Source of the DNA: Rhodanobacter sp. T12-5
GTDB taxonomy: Bacteria > Pseudomonadota > Gammaproteobacteria > Xanthomonadales > Rhodanobacteraceae
Reading direction: 5' to 3'
NCBI RefSeq assembly: GCF_008329435.1
Contig: NZ_NPKN01000002.1
Span: 124,001-188,000 of the forward strand
Length of the DNA stretch: 64,000 nt
Shown here one piece after another: positions 44,090 through 52,558 of this stretch (position 1 is its first letter; every line of letters begins with the position of its first letter). Both the position numbers and the translations under genes were made by a program. A model generated the notes under the pieces. It did no database searches. It was not told the origin of the DNA and worked only from the letters and a program-made list of their open reading frames with translations.

Positions 44090-44968
44090 ATGAGCATTCT
44101 CGTCACAGGAAGTACCGGCACCGTCGGCCGCCAGGTCGTCAACGGCCTGGTGGCACGCCACGCCAGCGTGCACGCCCTCACCCGCAACCCCGACAAGGCC
44201 AGTTTCCCCGAGGGCGTTCGTGCCGTCGCCGGCGAGATGACCGACGTGGCCTCGATGCGAGCCGCGTTGAAAGGCGTCGACACTCTGTTCCTGCTCAACG
44301 CGGTGGCTGCCGACGAAGTGACCCAGGCCCTGATCACGCTGACCCTGGCGCGCGAAGCCGGTATCCAGCGCATCGTCTACTTCTCCGTGCAGAACAGCGA
44401 CGCGTTCACCGACGTGCCGCACTTCACCGGCAAGTACGCGGTGGAACGTGCGATCGAACAACTCAACCTGCCGGCCACCGTGCTGCGACCGTCGTACTTC
44501 ATGCAGAACGACGCGATGATGAAGGACGCGCTGCAGCACGGCGTATATCCCATGCCGCTCGGCGACCTGGGCGTGCCGATGGTCGATACGCGCGACATCG
44601 CCGAGATCGCGGTGGCCGCGCTGCTGCGTCGCAAACAGAGCGCCGCGCCGCTGCCACGCGAAGTGATCGAGCTGGTGGGCCCGGACACGATCACCGGAAA
44701 TGCTGCTGCCGCCATCTGGTCCGACGTACTCGCCAAACCGGTCGCCTACGGCGGCAACGATCTGGACGCCTTCGAACGGAACATGGCCAGCCGCGCACCG
44801 TCCTGGTCCGCCTACGACATCCGCCTGATGCTGGCGCGCTTCCAGAGCGACGGCATGCGGCCCGCGCCCGGCAGTCTCGACATCATGACCGGCCTGCTCG
44901 GCCACGCACCGCGCTCGTACCGGGAGTTTGTGCGGGAGACCGCCGCGTCGTGGGATGCAGCGCGCTGA
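44090..44968 (+). CDS. NmrA/NAD(P)-binding atypical short-chain reductase
   Basis: 292 residues. The glycine-rich motif VTGSTGTVGRQV is at 5-16, and HALTRNPDKA follows at the second strand, favouring NADPH. The active site lacks the YxxxK of classical SDRs; the HFTGKYAVE segment resembles QOR2-like quinone reductases. It probably reduces a quinone or aldehyde, or acts as a redox sensor. It is divergent from and likely controlled by the LysR gene. Confidence 0.9.
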   Translation: MSILVTGSTGTVGRQVVNGLVARHASVHALTRNPDKASFPEGVRAVAGEMTDVASMRAALKGVDTLFLLNAVAADEVTQALITLTLAREAGIQRIVYFSVQNSDAFTDVPHFTGKYAVERAIEQLNLPATVLRPSYFMQNDAMMKDALQHGVYPMPLGDLGVPMVDTRDIAEIAVAALLRRKQSAAPLPREVIELVGPDTITGNAAAAIWSDVLAKPVAYGGNDLDAFERNMASRAPSWSAYDIRLMLARFQSDGMRPAPGSLDIMTGLLGHAPRSYREFVRETAASWDAAR

Positions 44969-45058
44969 GGCATGGGTGCCGCTCGCCTGGTCGTCGCATC
45001 GCGCGGAGCCGGATGCACTCGCGCCTGGAAGGGGAAAACTACCCCCTGCTCGGAACGC

Positions 45059-47968
45059 TCACGTCCCGACCCCACCGCCGCCGACGCGATCGCGCCCCTC
45101 GGCCTTGGCACGATACAACGCCTCGTCCGCGCATCGAAGCAATTGTTCCGGCGAGTCCGTGGCGGTGGGCACGACGGCGCTGATGCCGATGCTGATGGTC
45201 ACGTGCGGCGCTGCGCTCGAACAGCGATGTTCGATCGCCAGCGCGCGTACGGCCTCAAGCATGCGCTGCGCGACTGCGACAGCCTCGGTGGTGTCGCACT
45301 GGGTGAGCAGCACGGCGAACTCCTCGCCGCCGTAGCGTGCAGCGAGGTCCGCAACCTTCGAGCGCAGCACTTTCGTCAGCGCGCCCGCAACGGCGGTCAG
45401 CGCGACATCGCCGGCGAGATGGCCGTAGGTATCGTTGTAGGCCTTGAAGGCATCGACGTCGCACATCAGGACAGCCAGCGATTCGCCGCTCGCGACGTGC
45501 TCGTCCAGCGCCTCGCGCAGCCGGCGGTCGAACGCGCCGCGATTGGCAATATGAGTGAGGCCATCCAGTCCGGCCATGCGCTGCAGTTCGGCGTTCGCAC
45601 TGCGCAACGCCTCGGTATGTTGCGTAACCTCTTGTGTCAGCTCGCGTTCGCGCTCGTGCAGACGCCATACGCGCAACCGGTAGACCGCGGCGAGCAGGCC
45701 GATGATGATCACTGCGACGAGGACGCGGAACCACCAGGTTTCGTACCAGCTCGGCACGATGGTGAAGGCCACGCTCGCACCCTTGGTGTTCCACACGCCG
45801 TCGTTGTTGCTGGCGATCGCGCGGAACACGTAATCGCCGGGCTGCAGGTTGGTGTAATAAGCGGTACGGCTGTTGCCGGCATCGATCCAGCCGCGGTCGA
45901 AGCCGTCGATGCGATAGCGGTATTTCACCGCGGCAGGCGCCACGTAGCTCATCGCGGCATAGTGCAGTTCGATGCGTTCCACCCCCGGACCGATCCGGCC
46001 GATGCGATCCGGATCGACTTCCCTGCCGTCCACCAGCACGCGCTCGATCGCCACTGGCGGAACCATACGGTTCACGCGTTGATGCTTCGGGTCGACGATG
46101 ACCACGCCGTTGGCCGTGCCGAACCACATCCGCCCGTCGCGGGTGCGCCACGCCGGCGTCTGCGAAGCGCCGTTGGCCTGTTGCGACAGCATGCCGTCGT
46201 TCTTGCCATACCAGTGGGGTTCGATCCGCTTCACCATGCCGCGGTCCAGCGCATCGATGTCGGCCCACGCGAATCGCGCGATGCCACGGTTCGAACTCAC
46301 CCAGAAGTGGCCGTCGCCGTCGTCGAGCATGGCGAATACCGCATCGCCATAGAAATCCGCCCGCTGGGTGAACGGCTGCACCGAATGGCCGCGAATGCGC
46401 ATGAGGCCCATGCTGGTGCCGAGCCACAAATCGCCATTCGTCTCGGGGTGAAAGGCGAACACGCTCATGCCCGGCAGCCCGTCCGTGCCGCAACGGTCCA
46501 CCACCCCGTCCTGCAGGCAACGCAGGCCGCTGCGCTCGCCGATCCACAGGCGCCCGGCGGGGTCCTCGTAAAGCGCGCGGGTGTCGTCGCCGTGCGTGCC
46601 CTTGACTACGCTGACCTTGTCGCCACGGATTTTCGCCACGCCCTGCAGCGTTCCGACCCACATGCTGCCGTCACGGCTGGGCGCAAAAGCGAACACGATC
46701 GTGCCGGGCAGGCCATCGCCGATGCCGAAGTTGCGTACCGTGCCATCGGGCGCGATCCGGCTGACGCCTTCGGTCGATGCCACCCAGAGATTGCCGGCGG
46801 CGTCGGACTGGATGGCGCGCAACAGCAGGCTCGGCAGTTTCGCGTTGATCGCCGTCGCCGGCACCAGCACCTGATGCTCGTAACGTGCGAGCCCCGAACC
46901 GTCGGTGCCGACCCAGAGCGTACCGGCTCGATCCTGATACACGGCGCGTACCGCGTTGGAATCCATCTGTCCGGTGACGGTGACGAGTTTCGAATCGCTG
47001 AAACGATGCACGCCGCTCGATGTCGTCCCCATCCACAAGCTGCCCTCGCGATCCTCGAACATCGACCGCACCGTTTCGCCGGCCATGCCACTGAGCGTGT
47101 CGTCGCACTCGAAGCGGGCGGTGGTCAGGCGGCAGATGCCCATGCCGAGCGGTGCAAACCACATGCTGCCGTCGCGGTCGCCGAACAGCGAATAGATGCG
47201 CTTGCCGTCCAGTGCGGCTGCGCGCGGATCGTGTTCGAAACGCCCATTGTGGTAGCGCACCGGCCCGGCCTGGGTGCCAGCCCACACGGCGCCGCCATGG
47301 TCGATCGCAAGGCTGTAGACGGCGTTGCTCGGCAGGCCACGCCGGATGTCGAATGTCTCGACCTGGCCGTCGTGCCAGTGCACGACGCCCACGCCATCGG
47401 CCGCGATCCAGATACCGCCCGCCGCGTCGGCCACGATCCCGCGATAGAACCCGCGCGGCGGAAATCCGCTGGCCTCGTCGAGCAGGCGGATGCCCTCCGC
47501 GCCCATCCGCGCGACGCCTGCATTGGTGGTCAGCCAGAGCGCGCCACCCCGATCCTGCACGATGCCGAACACGCTCTTGATGTTGGCGGGCAGCGCCACC
47601 TGCTCCAGCTCGCGCCCGCGGCTGCGGTAGAGCCCACCGTTCAGCGTGCCGACCCACAGCGTGCCAGCGCGATCGACGTGCACCGCGGTGATCGCCGTGC
47701 TCTTCAGCACCGGTGCCACGCGCGGATCGATATTGTCGAACTCCGCCCCGCTGTAGTGGACCAGCCCGCCGTACGTCGCCAGCCAGATCGAGCCATCCTT
47801 GCGTTGCGCAATGGACAGCACCGTGCTTTGCGGTAGCTGGTTCTCGTACCAGACGTGGGTCAGCTGCCCGATCGTGCGATCGGGATCGAGCGCGCGTACC
47901 GGCGCAAACGCCAGCATGCCCGACACCGCCAAGCCAAGCGAAAACCATCTCCCCCGATGACGATTCAT
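45059..47968 (-). CDS. Sensor diguanylate cyclase with two seven-bladed propellers, Y_Y_Y domain and GGDEF
   Basis: 969 residues from the ATG at 47968. A signal sequence/anchor (FSLGLAVSGMLAFAPVRA) is followed by about fourteen propeller blades with repeated GSIWLAT/GTLWVGT-type motifs, a Y_Y_Y domain (near 640-720, ending in a PGDYVFRAIASNNDG segment), one membrane helix (VLVAVIIIGLLAAVYRL) and a GGDEF domain. The active site reads RYGGEEF (about 880), a catalytically competent form, with DVDAFKAYNDTYGHLAGD before it. It senses a periplasmic ligand, probably a carbohydrate, and makes c-di-GMP inside. Confidence 0.94.
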   Translation of the reverse strand: MNRHRGRWFSLGLAVSGMLAFAPVRALDPDRTIGQLTHVWYENQLPQSTVLSIAQRKDGSIWLATYGGLVHYSGAEFDNIDPRVAPVLKSTAITAVHVDRAGTLWVGTLNGGLYRSRGRELEQVALPANIKSVFGIVQDRGGALWLTTNAGVARMGAEGIRLLDEASGFPPRGFYRGIVADAAGGIWIAADGVGVVHWHDGQVETFDIRRGLPSNAVYSLAIDHGGAVWAGTQAGPVRYHNGRFEHDPRAAALDGKRIYSLFGDRDGSMWFAPLGMGICRLTTARFECDDTLSGMAGETVRSMFEDREGSLWMGTTSSGVHRFSDSKLVTVTGQMDSNAVRAVYQDRAGTLWVGTDGSGLARYEHQVLVPATAINAKLPSLLLRAIQSDAAGNLWVASTEGVSRIAPDGTVRNFGIGDGLPGTIVFAFAPSRDGSMWVGTLQGVAKIRGDKVSVVKGTHGDDTRALYEDPAGRLWIGERSGLRCLQDGVVDRCGTDGLPGMSVFAFHPETNGDLWLGTSMGLMRIRGHSVQPFTQRADFYGDAVFAMLDDGDGHFWVSSNRGIARFAWADIDALDRGMVKRIEPHWYGKNDGMLSQQANGASQTPAWRTRDGRMWFGTANGVVIVDPKHQRVNRMVPPVAIERVLVDGREVDPDRIGRIGPGVERIELHYAAMSYVAPAAVKYRYRIDGFDRGWIDAGNSRTAYYTNLQPGDYVFRAIASNNDGVWNTKGASVAFTIVPSWYETWWFRVLVAVIIIGLLAAVYRLRVWRLHERERELTQEVTQHTEALRSANAELQRMAGLDGLTHIANRGAFDRRLREALDEHVASGESLAVLMCDVDAFKAYNDTYGHLAGDVALTAVAGALTKVLRSKVADLAARYGGEEFAVLLTQCDTTEAVAVAQRMLEAVRALAIEHRCSSAAPHVTISIGISAVVPTATDSPEQLLRCADEALYRAKAEGRDRVGGGGVGT

Positions 47969-48118
47969 GCGCAATCCAACCGCTCCCCCGCGATTCGGCA
48001 ACAACCCGGCGCCGTGCCTCGCAGGCGATCGTCAGCCGTCGGCCCGGAAGGCCGATGCGCGAACTATCGCATATCCCGATGACCGCGGCGGCGCGCGGAA
48101 CGGCAACCGCGGCGGCTT

Positions 48119-48216
48119 CATTCCGGCGCAGGCCGGAGAAGTCACTCAACGCTCACTTTCACAAGACAATACCCCCGGCGCACCACCAAAGTGCGATTCC
48201 GGCCTGCGCCGGAATG
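48119..48216. repeat. Inverted repeat of the ATTCCGGC...GCCGGAAT type
   Basis: CATTCCGGCGCAGGCCGGA on the left and TCCGGCCTGCGCCGGAATG on the right are exact reverse complements over 19 bases, 60 bp apart. Dispersed repeats with this core are common in many proteobacteria; only one copy is visible in this window. Confidence 0.75.
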
Positions 48217-48242
48217 ACAGCAGGGGAGCTCTCCGGGCGGTG

Positions 48243-48322
48243 GTGGGAGCGACTCCAGTCGCGATGCTTTTTGAGCAAGCGCTGGAGAACTCCGAAAACA
48301 TCGCGACTGAAGTCGCTCCCAC
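48243..48322. repeat. REP pair (BIME)
   Basis: GTGGGAGCGACTCCAGTCGC plus GAT, and ATCGCGACTGAAGTCGCTCC plus CAC, in opposite orientation about 34 bp apart. One T-to-C change in the left unit. Same family as the pairs at 30513 and 50423. Confidence 0.88.
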
Positions 48323-48420
48323 AGCGGGGCAAACCCATGCAACGCCTGGCGTGTGAAGTGCACGCCCCAAAATATTCCGGACGGCCGTGGGCAATAGCGA
48401 AGAATCCCGACTCGCCAGCG

Positions 48421-49317
48421 TCATTTCCTTCGCCGCAATCCGCGCTTCTCGTACCAGTGGTGGGCGTACGGATTGCTGTTGTAAGCGGGGATCTCCACGT
48501 AGCCATTGCGGGCGTACAGCGCCCGGGCCTCGCCGAGCGTCCGGTTGGTATCCAGCTGCAACACGTTCACGCCGGCTGCGGCGGCGTGTTGTTCGAGCGT
48601 GTCGAGCAGCCGTTGCGCAATGCCCAGCCCGCGTACCGCGGGCGCCACCCACATGCGCTTGATCTCGCCCAGCCGGCGTCCGGTGATCTTCAGTGCGCCG
48701 CAGCCCACGGGCTGGCCATCCAGGCGCGCCACGAGAAACCACCCGGCCGGCGGCACGAGTTCGGCGGGATCGGCCGAGACGCTGAGCGCCGGATCGAACC
48801 CTGCCTCGAAGCGCTGCCCCAGTTCGCGGAAATACGCTTCGATGCACAAGCGCGCGTCGGCGCTGGCGGGGTCGGCGAGCTCGATCGTCACCGAGGATGC
48901 GCGCATGAGCCGCTCGACCTCCTCCATCGCCGCGAGCAGGCGCTCGCGCTGGCGCTCGCCAAGCGGAGCCAGCAACGAAACGGCAAGATCCCGCGAGCGG
49001 CGATCGAGTGTGCTCCACTCCTTTCGCCCCTTTGCCGTCAGCGCGACCCGCCGCACCCTGGCGTCGCCGGTGTCGCGCTGCGACACCGCAAGGCCTTGCC
49101 GCTCCAGCGAGCGCAGCAGCCGGCTGAGATAACCCGAATCCAGCGACAGGCGTGCACGCAGGTCACGGATCATCGCTCCATCGCGACCAATCTCGAAAAG
49201 CAGCCGTGCCTCGCCCAGCGGACGACCGCTGCCCAGGTAGTTGTCGCTCAGCACGCCGATCCGCCCGGTGACCACGCGGTTGAAGCGACGGACCTGCTGT
49301 AATTGTCGGGTATCCAT
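48421..49317 (-). CDS. MarR-type regulator fused to a GNAT acetyltransferase
   Basis: 298 residues. N-terminal MarR winged helix (about 1-140: RDLRARLSLDSGYLSRLLRS, then QRDTGDARVRRVALTAKG) and C-terminal GNAT domain (about 145-298: GEIKRMWVAPAVRGLGIAQR is the acetyl-CoA motif A, RALYARNGYVEI motif B). This MarR-GNAT fusion family is known in many bacteria, but the acetyl acceptor and ligand are mostly unknown. A perfect palindrome touches the start codon, which points to direct autorepression. There is no Shine-Dalgarno sequence. Confidence 0.92.
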   Translation of the reverse strand: MDTRQLQQVRRFNRVVTGRIGVLSDNYLGSGRPLGEARLLFEIGRDGAMIRDLRARLSLDSGYLSRLLRSLERQGLAVSQRDTGDARVRRVALTAKGRKEWSTLDRRSRDLAVSLLAPLGERQRERLLAAMEEVERLMRASSVTIELADPASADARLCIEAYFRELGQRFEAGFDPALSVSADPAELVPPAGWFLVARLDGQPVGCGALKITGRRLGEIKRMWVAPAVRGLGIAQRLLDTLEQHAAAAGVNVLQLDTNRTLGEARALYARNGYVEIPAYNSNPYAHHWYEKRGLRRRK

Positions 49318-49319
49318 TT

Positions 49320-49337
49320 ATCTGACTATAGTCAGAT
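49320..49337. promoter_or_regulatory. Perfect palindromic operator at the MarR-GNAT start
   Basis: ATCTGACTATAGTCAGAT is an exact 18-base palindrome whose edge is two bases upstream of the start codon of the leftward gene. The centre (TATAGT) also reads as a -10 element in that direction, so transcription would begin near the ATG, giving a leaderless messenger, and bound regulator would block it. Confidence 0.7.
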
Positions 49338-49348
49338 GAATCGCTGCG

Positions 49349-50065
49349 TCAAGCCGACGATGCCGGACCCGCGCCCTTTCCATCCGACCCGCGTCCGACC
49401 ACCGCAACGTTCACGTCGCATCGCCATTGAAAACCCAACGTCTCGTAGAGCGAAATCGCCGCGACATTGCTCTTCCATGCATGCAGGAAAGCGGTTTCGC
49501 CGCGTGCAGCGATGGCCGCGGCGACATGCCTGGACAGGCGCCTGGCAAGCCCATGACCACGGAAATCGGGATGCGTGCATACGCCACTGACTTCGGTGCA
49601 ACCCGGAAAACGAAACCGTTCGCCGGCCATCGCCGCAAGTCGACCGTCGACGCGAATGCCGAAGAAGCTGCCCATGCGATGCGTATGCCGCAGGAAAGGG
49701 CCAGGTTCGGTCAAGGTGGCCAGTGCCAGCATTTCGGCCGCGTCCGGCTCACCCAGCCTGACGATGCCGGCGTGCCCTTCGTCGGGTGGCGTCACGGGCG
49801 AATGGGCGACCATCTGCACGCCCGTGGCGACCTTGATGGCGACCAGTCCGGCGGGAATGCGGATCGCCGGCACCTGCAGGATGAACACCTGGTCCGACGG
49901 CGGCACGAGGCGGGCCAGGGCTTCCAGAGCGGCGTCACTGTCGTCGCGCGCGGAGGCGAAGCGATTGACGCCAGGTTCGTAACGTCGCGCCAGTTCATCG
50001 CCGAGTGACAGGCCCGCATGCACGGTGACGAGACTGGCCCAGACCGGCCGATCGAGATGATTCAT
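49349..50065 (-). CDS. GNAT family N-acetyltransferase (FR47-like)
   Basis: 238 residues from the ATG at 50065; a GTG two codons earlier has a closer GGAG and is also possible. The acetyl-CoA-binding motif is VSGVCTHPDFRGHGLARRLS, followed by FLHAWKSNVAAISLYETLGF. The N-terminal 110 residues are a divergent first GNAT-like half, as in FR47-type proteins. The substrate is unknown. It follows the MarR-GNAT operator on the other side and is on the same strand as that fusion gene, so it could be upstream in one transcript, but the operator between them argues for separate promoters. Confidence 0.87.
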   Translation of the reverse strand: MNHLDRPVWASLVTVHAGLSLGDELARRYEPGVNRFASARDDSDAALEALARLVPPSDQVFILQVPAIRIPAGLVAIKVATGVQMVAHSPVTPPDEGHAGIVRLGEPDAAEMLALATLTEPGPFLRHTHRMGSFFGIRVDGRLAAMAGERFRFPGCTEVSGVCTHPDFRGHGLARRLSRHVAAAIAARGETAFLHAWKSNVAAISLYETLGFQWRCDVNVAVVGRGSDGKGAGPASSA

Positions 50066-50422
50066 CGCCACGATGCTCCATGATCAAAAGCCGGAATACG
50101 CGCGGTTCCGGACGGCTGGTTAGGTTACCGCTGCAGGGAACGCAAGAACCACACCAATACGAGATCCGGCAACCACGCTGCTCCGTGAACCGTAGAACCT
50201 TGTCAACCGGCAGCGCGGTCACCTCGTGATGATCCAGCCGGTCATGGTCTTCGCCTGGAACAGCGATTTGGTGATGGTCTTTTCGGTCGCCTGGATGGCC
50301 ACCATGAACAGCGGCGACATGTCGTCGTTGCCCGAGGCCGTCTCGGGGTTTGGAAGGGTTGAAGCCTGGAAGAGAAGCTGGCGCGCGGAACACAACGAAA
50401 CGAATGAAGCTCCCCTCTAACT
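50066..50422. other. Intergenic stretch with a possible gene remnant
   Basis: 357 bp left of the REP pair. On the minus strand a short frame (ATG at 50320, stop at 50219) gives MSPLFMVAIQATEKTITKSL and ends TGWIITR; it looks protein-like and the same frame stays open upstream, so it may be the tail of a decayed gene. No ribosome-binding site or family match. Confidence 0.4.
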
Positions 50423-50502
50423 GCAGGAGCGACTTCAGTCGCGATACCCCTTCGCAAGCACCGCAGAACTTCGAAAAGCGTCGCGACTGAAGTCTCTCCC
50501 AT
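50423..50502. repeat. REP pair (BIME), one unit degraded
   Basis: Left unit GCAGGAGCGACTTCAGTCGC plus GAT; right unit TCGCGACTGAAGTCTCTCCC plus AT has a G-to-T change that breaks its outer pairing. Same family as the pairs at 30513 and 48243. Confidence 0.82.
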
Positions 50503-50522
50503 CAAGCTCGTCGCCGGGCAGC

Positions 50523-50933
50523 TCAGCGTCGCTCCTGCACGCGCAGCAGATTGCCTGCGGGATCGCGGACGGCGCAGTCGCGAACGCCGTAGGGCTGATC
50601 GGTCGGCTCTTCGACGACTTCGGCACCGCTGGCCTGTATCCGCTCGAAGGCAGCGTCGAGATCCTTCGTGGCCAGCAACAGGATGGCGTAGGTGCCTTTG
50701 GCCATCATCTCGGCGATGGTGTGCTTCTCTTCATCGGTGACGCCGGGGCTGGCCGCCGGCGGATACAGCACGATCGACGTGCCGGGCTGGTCGGGCGGGC
50801 CGACCGTGATCCAGCGCATGCCGTTGTATCCGACGTCGTTGCGCACCTCGAAGCCGAGGGTGTCGCGATAGAACGCCAGCGAAGCGTCAGGGTCGGTTTG
50901 CGGGAGAAAGCTCGCGTGGATGTTGATGTCCAT
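50523..50933 (-). CDS. VOC family protein
   Basis: 136 residues. Two half-domains: INIHASFLPQTDPDASLAFY and DTLGFEVRNDVGYNGMRWIT in the first, and a second ending RDCAVRDPAGNLLRVQE, where the Glu is the usual metal ligand. It belongs to the branch often annotated as extradiol dioxygenase-like. It lies 28 bp downstream of an AraC regulator on the same strand, and the two form a small operon; the regulator probably controls it. Confidence 0.9.
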   Translation of the reverse strand: MDINIHASFLPQTDPDASLAFYRDTLGFEVRNDVGYNGMRWITVGPPDQPGTSIVLYPPAASPGVTDEEKHTIAEMMAKGTYAILLLATKDLDAAFERIQASGAEVVEEPTDQPYGVRDCAVRDPAGNLLRVQERR

Positions 50934-50961
50934 GGCCGTCTGCTCGGTGTGGAAGGAGTCG

Positions 50962-51426
50962 TCATGCTAAGTCCGACTCCGGGGCTGGCGCTTCTTCATT
51001 CCTGACCGGTTGTGTCCTGACCGGTCGGGTCACCTGCCGCGCGACGCAGGACGGCATGCCCGCCGTCGCCTGCGCAGCGTCGCGTCGGTACGCGCCGGGA
51101 GACATCCCGGCCAGCTCGGTGAAGCGCGTGCTGAACGTGCCCAGCGACGAGCAGCCCACCGCGAAGCAGACCTCGGTGACGCTGAGGTCGCCACGGCGCA
51201 GCATCGCCATTGCGCGCTCGATGCGCCGGGTCATCAGATAGCTGTAGGGCGACTCGCCAAATGCCAGCTTGAACTGGCGGCTGAGATGCCCGCCCGACAT
51301 GTGCACCCCGCGGGCAAGCGCCTCGACGTCCAGCGGCTGCGCATACTCCCGATCGATCCGGTCGCGCACGCGGCGCAGCCTCGCGAGGTCGCGCAGGTGC
51401 CGTGCTGCGGTGGATCGGCTGTTCAT
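50962..51426 (-). CDS. AraC family transcriptional regulator (DNA-binding domain only)
   Basis: 154 residues. Two helix-turn-helix units: DVEALARGVHMSGGHLSRQF with FGESPYSYLMTRRIERAM, and LSVTEVCFAVGCSSLGTFST with FTELAGMSPGAYRR. There is no N-terminal ligand domain, so control may be by level or a partner protein, as in the Ada/MarA-like short members. The Pro/Glu-rich tail after residue 130 is not family-like. It is upstream of the VOC gene. Confidence 0.92.
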   Translation of the reverse strand: MNSRSTAARHLRDLARLRRVRDRIDREYAQPLDVEALARGVHMSGGHLSRQFKLAFGESPYSYLMTRRIERAMAMLRRGDLSVTEVCFAVGCSSLGTFSTRFTELAGMSPGAYRRDAAQATAGMPSCVARQVTRPVRTQPVRNEEAPAPESDLA

Positions 51427-51477
51427 TCGCGGATCGTCCCACGCGGCTCCGGGGTGCTCAAGCGCGTCGAACCCGGA

Positions 51478-51774
51478 TCATTGCCGGCGGCCAGCGGAGC
51501 GTCGCCGGGCGATCAGTTTCAACCATGGTCCCGAATGGAAGAGACCCATCAGTGCATACATCGCGGCCATGCCGCCCAGCGGCGAAGCTCCGTGCGCCGC
51601 CGAGCAAAGCATGGCCATCGGATCGTCTCCAGCGATACCGGTCAGCAACGCCATGCCGGCGAACGTCGGGGTCGCCGCCAGGCCCAGCCAGTCGCCTGCG
51701 CGCAGCGATTCCGCTTTCATGCCCTGATGCTCGATGGTGGCGCAGCCATCTGCGCCGGCACGCGCCTTGTTCAT
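51478..51774 (-). CDS. Small membrane protein coupled to DUF899
   Basis: 98 residues from the ATG at 51774, whose first bases overlap the DUF899 stop (ATGA). Two or three helices (GDWLGLAATPTFAGMALLTG, PLGGMAAMYALMGLFHSGPW) and a basic C-terminus (LIARRRSAGRRQ). No family recognised. The tight coupling suggests it works with the DUF899/GST pair. Confidence 0.72.
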   Translation of the reverse strand: MNKARAGADGCATIEHQGMKAESLRAGDWLGLAATPTFAGMALLTGIAGDDPMAMLCSAAHGASPLGGMAAMYALMGLFHSGPWLKLIARRRSAGRRQ

Positions 51775-52541
51775 GAGCCTGGGTCGTACTTGTCGTGGTG
51801 GCGCCACCAGACGCCGTTCTCGTTGCGCCCCCTGGGTGCGCGATCAAGCCACTGGTACATGCCCCACAGGCCGTCCAGTCCGCGTGCGTAGGTGGAATAA
51901 GCGTGATGGACGACGCCGTCCTCCAGCACGAACGCACTCATGCCCGGCATTTCGCGCATGTAGGTGGCCACATCCGTTTCCGTCATGGCCGCCATCCGGC
52001 CGACGAAACCGTCCTCACCGGCACTCACCGCCGGCCTCATGTCCATCGGCTGGTAGTTGTAATTCACCGGGCCATGACGCAGTTGCTTCTCGGTGAACGC
52101 CACGTTGAAGTCGAAGTTGAACGCCCCGTCGAGGGTCGACGCCCAGGGGAATGTCCAACCCATCCGCTGCTTGAACGCCTGCAGCTTCGCGAGCGGCGCC
52201 CGCGACACCGCGGTGAAGGCCACATCGTGGTTTTCCAGGTGGACGACGGTGCCGTTGAACCCGTCCGCGATGGCCGAGCACGAAGGACAACCGGCCGTGT
52301 AGTCGGCCCCGAACATGAAGTGGTAGACGAGCAACTGCGAGCGCCCGCGGAAAAGATCCGCCAGCGACGCGCTGCCCGCGTCGGTCTCAAACCGGTACGC
52401 CTTGTCGACCCGGACCCACGGCAGCGCCTGCCGTCGCCGCGCGAGCTCGTCGCTGCGCCGGGTCAGGTCTTTCTCCGCCTCCAGCAACTCCAGCCGCGCC
52501 GCCAGCCACTCTTCGCGTGTTCCCGTCTTGTGATCGGTCAT
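51771..52541 (-). CDS. DUF899 thioredoxin-fold protein
   Basis: 256 residues, ATG at 52541 with GGAGAGA upstream. Same family as the gene at 24755 but only distantly similar. Helical start (EEWLAARLELLEAEKDLTRR), then the thioredoxin-like fold (QLLVYHFMFGADYTAGCPSC) with a CPSC pair and the C-terminal VFLEDGVVHHAYSTYARGLD-like segment. No reaction is established. It begins 17 bp after a GST gene and overlaps a small membrane-protein gene, so three genes make one operon. Confidence 0.9.
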   Translation of the reverse strand: MTDHKTGTREEWLAARLELLEAEKDLTRRSDELARRRQALPWVRVDKAYRFETDAGSASLADLFRGRSQLLVYHFMFGADYTAGCPSCSAIADGFNGTVVHLENHDVAFTAVSRAPLAKLQAFKQRMGWTFPWASTLDGAFNFDFNVAFTEKQLRHGPVNYNYQPMDMRPAVSAGEDGFVGRMAAMTETDVATYMREMPGMSAFVLEDGVVHHAYSTYARGLDGLWGMYQWLDRAPRGRNENGVWWRHHDKYDPGS

Positions 52542-52558
52542 CGTCTCTCTCCCCGAAT

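Larger units (their letters stand above)
47969..48420. other. Repeat-rich intergenic region
   Basis: 452 bp between two leftward genes. It is occupied by two different inverted repeats (48119-48216 and 48243-48322) and contains no gene. The propeller-GGDEF promoter should lie between 47969 and about 48100. Confidence 0.6.

Noticed and set aside
50219-50320. 33-codon minus-strand frame MSPLFMVAIQ...
   Set aside because: Protein-like, but too short, without a ribosome-binding site or recognised family; noted only as a possible remnant.
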